NCBI RefSeq assembly: GCF_021343995.1
Contig: NZ_JAJTTE010000009.1
Span: forward strand, 1 to 64,000
Direction: 5' to 3'
DNA from: Pseudonocardia terrae
Lineage (GTDB): Bacteria; Actinomycetota; Actinomycetes; Mycobacteriales; Pseudonocardiaceae
Length of the DNA: 64,000 bases
The translations under genes were made by a program, and so were the position numbers. Position 1 is the stretch's first letter; every line of letters starts with the position of its first letter. Below are positions 59,047 to 64,000 of the stretch, piece by piece. The notes beneath the pieces are model-generated. The model was not told the DNA's origin, ran no database searches, and saw nothing but the letters and a program-made list of their open reading frames with translations.

Positions 59047-59882
59047 TGGGGTCGTTGGACGGGAAGGTCGCGCTGGTCACCGGCGCCGCCCGCGGCCAGG
59101 GCCGGTCGCACGCGATCCGGCTCGCCGAGGAGGGCGCCGACGTCATCGCGATCGACGTCTGTGCGCCGGTCGAGACGGTGACCTACCGCGGTGCCACCGC
59201 CGCCGAGCTCGACGAGACGGCGGCGGAGATCGAGAAGCTCGACCGCCGCGTCGTCGCGAGGCAGGCGGACGTCCGCGATCTCGCGGCGCTGCAGTCGGCG
59301 GTGGCCGACGGTGTCGCGGAGCTGGGCAGGCTCGACGTCGTGGTGGCCAACGCGGGCATCTTCACCACCGCTCCGGTCCACGAGCTGACCGAAGAGCAGT
59401 GGGACACCATGATCGAGATCAACCTGACGGGCGTCTGGAAGACCGTCAAGGCCACCGTGCCGCTGCTGATCGAGCAGGGCACCGGCGGGTCGATCGTGCT
59501 GATCAGCTCCACCGGCGGGACGCAGGGCTTCCCCAACTTCGCGCACTACGTCGCGGCGAAGCACGGCGTCATCGGCCTCGCCCGCACGATGGCGAACGAG
59601 CTGGGACAGCACAGCATCCGGGTCAACGCCGTGCAGCCGACGTCGGTCCTCACGGACATGATCGACCACGAGGGCATGTACAAGCTGTTCCGGCCGGACC
59701 TGGAGCACCCCACCCGCGAGGACTTCCGCGAGGCGCTGCTGAGCGGGATGAACATCCTCCCCACTCCGTGGGTGGAGCCGCGCGACATCAGCAACGCGGT
59801 GGCCTGGCTCGCCTCGGACCAGTCCCGGTTCGTCACCGGGACGACCGTGCCGGTGGACGCCGGCGCGCTGCAGAAGATGTGA
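59046..59882 (+). CDS. Mycofactocin-type SDR 1
   Basis: The 278-residue SDR carries GAARGQGRSHAIRLAEEGADVIAIDVCAP, the run that marks mycofactocin-coupled short-chain dehydrogenases, with NAGIFT, a catalytic SSTGG and YVAAKHGVIG. Members hold NAD tightly and pass electrons to mycofactocin. The alcohol or ketone is unknown. Confidence 0.85.
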   Translation: MGSLDGKVALVTGAARGQGRSHAIRLAEEGADVIAIDVCAPVETVTYRGATAAELDETAAEIEKLDRRVVARQADVRDLAALQSAVADGVAELGRLDVVVANAGIFTTAPVHELTEEQWDTMIEINLTGVWKTVKATVPLLIEQGTGGSIVLISSTGGTQGFPNFAHYVAAKHGVIGLARTMANELGQHSIRVNAVQPTSVLTDMIDHEGMYKLFRPDLEHPTREDFREALLSGMNILPTPWVEPRDISNAVAWLASDQSRFVTGTTVPVDAGALQKM

Positions 59883-59886
59883 CCTC

Positions 59887-59922
59887 CCGGGCCGGGGTCG
59901 TCGTCGGGTGGCCCCGGCCCGG
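59887..59922 (+). terminator. Hairpin between the two SDR genes
   Basis: An 11-bp perfect stem (CCGGGCCGGGG and its complement) with a 14-base loop lies between the two SDR genes. It could end or stabilise the upstream transcript. Confidence 0.45.
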
Positions 59923-59942
59923 TGAACCGAGAGGACGAACGC

Positions 59943-60755
59943 ATGAGCGGACGCGTGGAAGGAAAGGTCGCCCTGGTCACCGGGGCGGCACGCGGTCAGG
60001 GTCGGGCGCACGCGCTGCGGCTGGCCGAGGAGGGCGCGGACATCGTGGCGGTGGACGTCTGCGCCGACCTGAACGTCCCGTACCCGTCCTCCACCCCGGA
60101 GGACCTCGCCGAGACCGTGGCGCTCGTCGAGAAGCTGGACCGGCGGATCGTCCCCGCGCAGGTGGACATCCGTGACCTGGCCGGGCTGAAGTCCGCCGTG
60201 GACGGCGCGGTGGCCGAGCTCGGGCGCCTGGACGTCGTGGTGGCCAACGCCGGGATCTGCGTCCCGGCGATGTGGGACCGGGTCACCCCGGAGCTGTTCG
60301 AGTACCACCAGAGCGTCAACGTCACGGGGACCTGGAACACCGTGATGGTCGCGGCGCCGCACCTGGTCGCCGCGGGTGGTGGCTCGGTGATCATCATCAG
60401 CTCGGCCGCCGGGATCACCGTCCAGCCCTTCCTCGTGCCCTACACCACGAGCAAGTTCGCGGTGCGCGGCATGGCGAAGGCGTTCGCGGTGGAGCTGGGC
60501 GAGCACGACATCCGGGTCAACAGCGTGCACCCGTGCGCCGTGCAGACCCCGATGGGCGGCGGCGACGTGCTCGGCATCATCGGCGAGGCCCTCGAGGCCC
60601 ACCCGAAGCTGGGTGCGATGTTCACCAACATCCTCCCGCTGGACCAGGCCGAGCCGCGGGACATCGCGAACACGGTGCTGTTCCTGGCCTCGGACGAGTC
60701 CCGCTTCATGACGGCGCACGAGCTGTCGCCCGACGCGGGGGTCACCGAGTACTGA
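59943..60755 (+). CDS. Mycofactocin-type SDR 2
   Basis: The 270-residue paralogue of the preceding gene has GAARGQGRAHALRLAEEGADIVAVDVCADL, NAGICV, ISSAAGITVQPF and the catalytic YTTSKFAVRG. ATG 59943 is chosen; a start at 59922 adds only seven non-conserved residues. The two may act on successive alcohol groups or opposite stereoisomers. Confidence 0.85.
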   Translation: MSGRVEGKVALVTGAARGQGRAHALRLAEEGADIVAVDVCADLNVPYPSSTPEDLAETVALVEKLDRRIVPAQVDIRDLAGLKSAVDGAVAELGRLDVVVANAGICVPAMWDRVTPELFEYHQSVNVTGTWNTVMVAAPHLVAAGGGSVIIISSAAGITVQPFLVPYTTSKFAVRGMAKAFAVELGEHDIRVNSVHPCAVQTPMGGGDVLGIIGEALEAHPKLGAMFTNILPLDQAEPRDIANTVLFLASDESRFMTAHELSPDAGVTEY

Positions 60756-60812
60756 CCCGCCGGCCGGCGGGTTAGGCTGCGGATCACCGGCAGCAGTGGA
60801 GGTGTCCGGAGC

Positions 60813-61559
60813 ATGCAGGCGGTGGCGGCGACGAGCCTCGACGCGAGGCATCTCACCCGCGTGTTCGAGGTGCTCGAGCGGGTCGACCGCTCGCGCGACG
60901 TCGCCGAGTTCGCCGGGCGCACGCTCGAGGCGCTCGGCTCCGTGCTCGGCTACCGGAACACCACGTTCTTCGCCGGGCCCACCTACGGCGGGCTGTTCCT
61001 GGACCCGTCGCCGCTGCTCGAAGGCACGCAGCGGCGGCTGATCCGGGAGTACCGGCAGCGCTGGGACCGGCACGACGTCTTCGCCAAGCCGGCCGCGGCC
61101 GCCCGCCTGCACCGGGTGGCCGCGGTCTCGGTCGACGCCGACGACCCCGTCCCGCCCGCGGACCGGCCGTACCGGGACTGGTTGGCCGGCCACGGGATCG
61201 AGAGCCTCACCGCGGTCCACGTGGCACCCGGCGGCCGGCAGGCGCTGTTCGGGATCTTCGGACCGCGGGGCACGGTCGGACCGGTCGATCTCGCCGTCCT
61301 GCGGCTGCTCGGCCGTCAGCTCGGGGCGATCGCCCGGCACCTGCCGGCCTCCGCGGCCGGCGCGGCGGGCGTCCCGCGCCTGTCGCCCCGGCTCGCGGAG
61401 GCGGCCGGGCTGGTCGCGAGCGGGCTGACCAACGCGGTGATCGCCCGCACGATGGGCGTCGCCGAGGACACGGTGAAGAAGTACGTCAGCAGGCTGCTCG
61501 CCGAGACCGGCACCCGCAGCCGGACCGAGCTCGCGCTGGTCCTGCAACAGGGCCGCTGA
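60813..61559 (+). CDS. LuxR-family regulator with sensor domain (paralogue 2)
   Basis: The 248 residues are clearly related to the 41578 protein: FEVLERVDRSRDVAEFAGRTLEALGSVLGYRNTTFFAGPTY (sensor) and a C-terminal HTH ending VAEDTVKKYVSRLLAETGTRSRTELALVLQQ. The sensor halves differ more than the HTH halves, which implies similar DNA sites but different ligands. GTSCAC-type boxes lie near this gene at 63250-63291 and before the 36502 and 42522 genes. Confidence 0.83.
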   Translation: MQAVAATSLDARHLTRVFEVLERVDRSRDVAEFAGRTLEALGSVLGYRNTTFFAGPTYGGLFLDPSPLLEGTQRRLIREYRQRWDRHDVFAKPAAAARLHRVAAVSVDADDPVPPADRPYRDWLAGHGIESLTAVHVAPGGRQALFGIFGPRGTVGPVDLAVLRLLGRQLGAIARHLPASAAGAAGVPRLSPRLAEAAGLVASGLTNAVIARTMGVAEDTVKKYVSRLLAETGTRSRTELALVLQQGR

Positions 61560-61560
61560 A

Positions 61561-61593
61561 CCGCCCGGCCCGAGGAGTTCCCGAGCCGGGCGG
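61561..61593. terminator. Hairpin between convergent genes
   Basis: CCGCCCGGC and GCCGGGCGG form a 9-bp perfect stem between the LuxR gene (plus) and the SnoaL-like gene (minus), and can end both. Confidence 0.6.
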
Positions 61594-61599
61594 CGGTGG

Positions 61600-62004
61600 T
61601 CAGGAGAGGGCGGCGAACAGCCCCGCGAGCTGCGCGGTGTCGACGTACTCCTCGATCCGGGTGACCTGCCCCGACCCGTCGACGTGCACGGCCAGCGCGG
61701 CCGGGGCACGGAAGCGGGCGCCGTCCGGCAGCGTGCCGGTGATCGCGTAGCGCGCCCAGGACACCCCGTCCACCACCGGGGACGTCCGCACCTCGTCCAT
61801 CCCGAAGTCCGGGACCACCGCGCGGATCGCGCGGACGCTCTCCAGCGTGTCCGGCACCGTCGGGGCCTCGATCTCGTCGAAGGAGTGCCATGTCACGGCG
61901 CCCGGCGCGAACAGCCCGTCCCCGGGCTCGAGCGTGGTCAGCGCCTGGACCACGCGGGCCGCGGTGTCGTGCTGTGCCGGTGATCCGCTCGCGAGCTCGC
62001 TCAT
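61600..62004 (-). CDS. SnoaL-like protein
   Basis: The 134-residue NTF2-fold protein runs from VVQALTTLEPGDGLFAPGAVTWHSFDEIEAP to FRAPAALAVHVDGSGQVTRIEEYVD. The start ATG overlaps the stop of the LLM gene (ATGA), so they are co-translated. It may process the product of the monooxygenase, as limonene-epoxide hydrolase-type proteins, also NTF2-like, do for LimB; the sequence does not prove that. Confidence 0.75.
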   Translation of the reverse strand: MSELASGSPAQHDTAARVVQALTTLEPGDGLFAPGAVTWHSFDEIEAPTVPDTLESVRAIRAVVPDFGMDEVRTSPVVDGVSWARYAITGTLPDGARFRAPAALAVHVDGSGQVTRIEEYVDTAQLAGLFAALS

Positions 62005-63161
62005 CGGGCGCGCTCCGCCTCGTACTTGGCGGTCATGTGCGCGACGGCGTCGAGCTGGGCCTTCGAGTGCACGTCCCGGCCGGCGCTGGCCAGCCGCGCG
62101 GCCTCGAGCGTCGGCTCGGCCTGGCCCTGGAAGTGCGGCGCGACGTCCCGGGCGAAGATCTCGAAGGAGCGCCGGGTGGCCGTCGGGTCGGCCCAGTCGT
62201 GTCCCATGAGCAGCATGGTGCCGAACCCGCCGGCCTGGTCCACCAGCCGTTGCACCTGGGCCCGGGCCTGGTCGGCGGTGCCGATCACGCCGATCCCGGC
62301 CGAGTTGATGAAGTCGATCATCTCGTCCAGGTTGTCGCCGGACACCGCCATCTGCGGGAACGCGGCCACGTGCTGGAAGTAGCGGAACCAGTGCTCGATC
62401 CCGTACGCGACCTCGCGGCGGGCCTGCTCCTCGGTCTCGGCGAGGTGGAAGGGCCCGACGAGGCGCCAGCCCGAACGGTCCACGGTCGTGCCCGCCGCGG
62501 CCGCCCGCTCCTCCATGACACCCCAGTGGTGGGCGAGGGCGTCGAAGCCGTCGGCGCTCAGCGTCGCGCCGATGCTGAGCAGCCCGAGCCCGTGGGTGCC
62601 CGCGAGCCGGGCGCCGGTCGGGGAGGCGACGGCCGCGACGGCGATGTCGAACAGCGGGTCCGAGTACGGCGCCATCTGCAGCCGGGCGTCGATCAGCTCG
62701 TGGGTCCTGGTCTTCGCGTTCACGGTCTCGCCGCGGAACAGCCGCAGGATGATATCGAGGTTCTCCTCGAGCAGCTCCCGGGTCTCGGTCGGGTTCAACC
62801 CGATCATCGCGGAGTCGGTCGGCAGCGACCCCGGGCCGACCCCGAACAGCGTCCGGCCCCGGGTGAGGTGGTCCAGCATGACCATGCGGTCCGCCACCCA
62901 CAGTGGGTTGTGGTAGCTGATCGACGTGACGCCGGTGCCCAGCTTGATCCGCCGGGTGCGCTGCGCGGCGGCGGCGATCAGGATCTCCGGCGACGCGTAG
63001 ATCTCCGAGCCCGCGCTGTGGTGCTCGCCGAACCACGCCTCGTCGTAGTCGAGGGCGTCGAGGTGCTCGATCAGCTGCAGATCCTGCTCGAACGCGACGG
63101 CGGGCTTCACCCCCGGGGCGTGGACGGGGGCGAGGAATATGCCGAACTTCAGCCTGGCCAT
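62001..63161 (-). CDS. LLM-class monooxygenase similar to limonene 1,2-monooxygenase
   Basis: The 386-residue TIM barrel starts LKFGIFLAPVHAPGVKPAVAFEQDLQLIEHLDAL and continues DEAWFGEHHS, IKLGTGVTSISYHNPLWVADRMVMLDHLTRGRTLFGVGPGSLPTD, then the late FGTMLLMGHDWADP. These blocks agree over long stretches with what I recall of LimB of Rhodococcus, an FADH2-dependent epoxidase of limonene; its substrate here is probably a terpenoid or similar ring alkene. The reductase is not in the window. It diverges from the RibB-like gene. Confidence 0.82.
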   Translation of the reverse strand: MARLKFGIFLAPVHAPGVKPAVAFEQDLQLIEHLDALDYDEAWFGEHHSAGSEIYASPEILIAAAAQRTRRIKLGTGVTSISYHNPLWVADRMVMLDHLTRGRTLFGVGPGSLPTDSAMIGLNPTETRELLEENLDIILRLFRGETVNAKTRTHELIDARLQMAPYSDPLFDIAVAAVASPTGARLAGTHGLGLLSIGATLSADGFDALAHHWGVMEERAAAAGTTVDRSGWRLVGPFHLAETEEQARREVAYGIEHWFRYFQHVAAFPQMAVSGDNLDEMIDFINSAGIGVIGTADQARAQVQRLVDQAGGFGTMLLMGHDWADPTATRRSFEIFARDVAPHFQGQAEPTLEAARLASAGRDVHSKAQLDAVAHMTAKYEAERAR

Positions 63162-63249
63162 GCGGTGACCTCTCGTGCCGGCGGCGCTGCGGTGCGCCGC
63201 GGTCTGCCTGTGTCGCAAGCCACCTTCGGGCCGTCCGCCGCCGCTGCAC

Positions 63250-63291
63250 AGTGCACGAAAGTGCACCCCACCCCGTCCACCAACGTGCACT
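63250..63291. promoter_or_regulatory. Pair of GTSCAC-N4-GTGSAC boxes (site 3)
   Basis: GTGCAC-gaaa-GTGCAC (63251-63266) and GTCCAC-caac-GTGCAC (63275-63290) lie in the 197-bp divergent gap between the LLM and RibB-like genes. The second shares GTCCACCAACGTG with site 2 at 42370. Two copies could serve the two directions; I could not find convincing -10 boxes here. Confidence 0.6.
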
Positions 63292-63358
63292 CACGACGTC
63301 GTCGCCCGCGTGGTGAGCTGCGCCGACCCTGCTTCCCCGACGCCTGTGGAGGTGCCCC

Positions 63359-63970
63359 ATGACCGCAGTGATCGACCCGCTGATCGGACACGGCCCGAAC
63401 GCCGCCGTGCGGGAGCGCCTCGCCGGTGGACCCGTCGTCGTGCTCGACGGGCGGGGCTCCGGCCATCTCGTCGCCCCGGCCGACGACGTCACCACCGAGA
63501 CCATGGCGTTCCTGGTCCGTGTCGGGTCGGGCTTCGTGCAGGTGGCCGTGACGGGCGAGACGTGTGAGCGGCTCCTGCTGCCCCCGATGGTGTGGCCGGT
63601 CCCGGCCGGCCCCCGGGGCGACCACTGCGTCTCGGTGGACGCCACCCACGGGGTGTCCACGGGGATCTCCGCGGCCGATCGCGCGCTGACCGCGCGGCTG
63701 CTGGCGGCCCCGACGACCGAGCCCGACGCGCTCACCAGGCCGGGCCACGTCGTCCCCGTGCGGGTCCGCACGGCGGACAGCCCCGCGGGCCTCGCCCTGG
63801 CCGTCGCCGCCCGGGCGGGGCGGCGGGCCGCGGTGCTGTGCGCCGCGGTACCGGCGGGCGACCCCTGCGCGGAGGCCCGCACCGAGGACCTGCTCGCCCT
63901 CGCCGACGCCCACGGGCTGCCCGTGGTGTCGGCGGCCGATCTCCTGACCACCTCCGAAGGGAACCTCTGA
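63359..63970 (+). CDS. RibB-like protein without catalytic residues
   Basis: The 203 residues follow 3,4-dihydroxy-2-butanone-4-phosphate synthase: PVVVLD, MVWPV, CVSVDATHGVSTGISAADRALTARLL (SAADR at 104-108), RPGHVVPVR. The acidic substrate/metal loop (DDEDRENEGD in E. coli) is replaced by DGRGSGHL, GGHTEA by DSPAGLAL and the Glu after GVLC by Ala. All residues needed for catalysis are therefore missing, while the fold seems kept. It may bind ribulose-phosphate-like or flavin-related ligands, or act as a partner of the HpaB-like gene that starts at its stop codon (TGATG). Confidence 0.75.
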   Translation: MTAVIDPLIGHGPNAAVRERLAGGPVVVLDGRGSGHLVAPADDVTTETMAFLVRVGSGFVQVAVTGETCERLLLPPMVWPVPAGPRGDHCVSVDATHGVSTGISAADRALTARLLAAPTTEPDALTRPGHVVPVRVRTADSPAGLALAVAARAGRRAAVLCAAVPAGDPCAEARTEDLLALADAHGLPVVSAADLLTTSEGNL

Positions 63971-64000
63971 TGGCTCTGCGCACCGCGCAGCAGTACCGCG
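63970..64000 (+). CDS. Start of an HpaB-like 4-hydroxyphenylacetate 3-monooxygenase-type gene (partial)
   Basis: Only the first 10 codons are inside the window: MALRTAQQYR, the usual start of HpaB-family monooxygenases (MxLRTGxQYxESL). The gene continues beyond the end. It overlaps the RibB-like stop by one base. The identity rests on few residues. Confidence 0.4.
   Translation, partial: MALRTAQQYR

Noticed and set aside
63251..63290. CRISPR-like or iteron repeats (GTGCAC three times)
   Set aside because: The copies pair into two short dyads with 4-base spacers; there are no unique equal-length spacers and no rep or cas gene.
61600..63951. A 783-residue minus-strand protein
   Set aside because: Only the last 134 codons (SnoaL-like) are real; the rest is the wrong frame of the LLM and RibB-like genes.

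Overview
The window looks like a piece of a high-GC actinobacterial chromosome or large plasmid, probably Pseudonocardia-like or a related mycolate or Pseudonocardiales genus. The evidence is strong G/C third-position bias, frequent GTG starts, operons chained by 4-nt ATGA/GTGA overlaps, and enzymes of actinobacterial flavour (mycofactocin-type short-chain dehydrogenases, an NDMA-type alcohol dehydrogenase, many luciferase-like monooxygenases). No rRNA, tRNA, CRISPR or replication gene was seen. Nearly everything is catabolic, with dense local regulation.

Layout. (1) 0.1-4 kb, minus strand: MarR regulator, a CofH-like protein without its iron-sulfur motif, a Baeyer-Villiger-type monooxygenase and the tail of a broken luciferase-like gene. 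(2) 4.1-13.2 kb, plus: acyl-CoA carboxylase beta subunit, a flavoprotein of the HpaB/4-hydroxybutyryl-CoA dehydratase family, an acyl-CoA ligase, a four-gene CUT1-type ABC importer and a free biotinyl domain. An 18-bp palindrome between the -35 and -10 is the likely MarR operator. (3) 13.4-19.2 kb, plus: IclR regulator, two amidohydrolases, Rieske ferredoxin, MFS symporter, HpcH/HpaI aldolase. (4) 19.2-34.3 kb: aldehyde dehydrogenase and SMP-30 lactonase (minus), divergent from a long plus operon with MBL lactonase, dehydrogenases, a ribose-type ABC importer, GlcG-like protein, cupin, GntR regulator and Dabb protein. Two matching dyads in the divergent promoter region fit the GntR protein. (5) 34.4-36.2 kb: a luciferase-like oxidoreductase with less GC-biased codons and a truncated MBL gene.

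(6) 36.5-54.6 kb is the most unusual part. It holds three modules, each pairing a phosphohistidine 'swivel' domain with one of three paralogous proteins of unknown fold (one module is a natural fusion). With them are a lipocalin-like protein, an acyl-CoA ligase, a split PPDK-like protein (ATP-grasp plus His domain, no PEP/pyruvate barrel), biotin carrier, biotin carboxylase, a pyruvate-carboxylase-type carboxyltransferase, a DUF35/thiolase pair and a phosphatase. I infer an ATP-dependent route that phosphorylates a ketone or phenol-like substrate, carboxylates it on biotin, activates the beta-keto acid with CoA and cleaves it by thiolysis. A toxin-antitoxin pair and a LuxR gene sit in the middle.

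(7) 54.7-64 kb: a large LuxR-type ATPase regulator with an IS21-like HTH, then an ACAD-fold monooxygenase, SnoaL-like proteins, two mycofactocin-type SDRs, a second LuxR paralogue, a limonene-monooxygenase-like gene, and a RibB homologue without catalytic residues directly before the start of an HpaB-like gene. A dyad GTSCAC-N4-GTGSAC recurs before three of these divergent operons, at the spacing expected for LuxR-type activators, and so ties regions 6 and 7 together.
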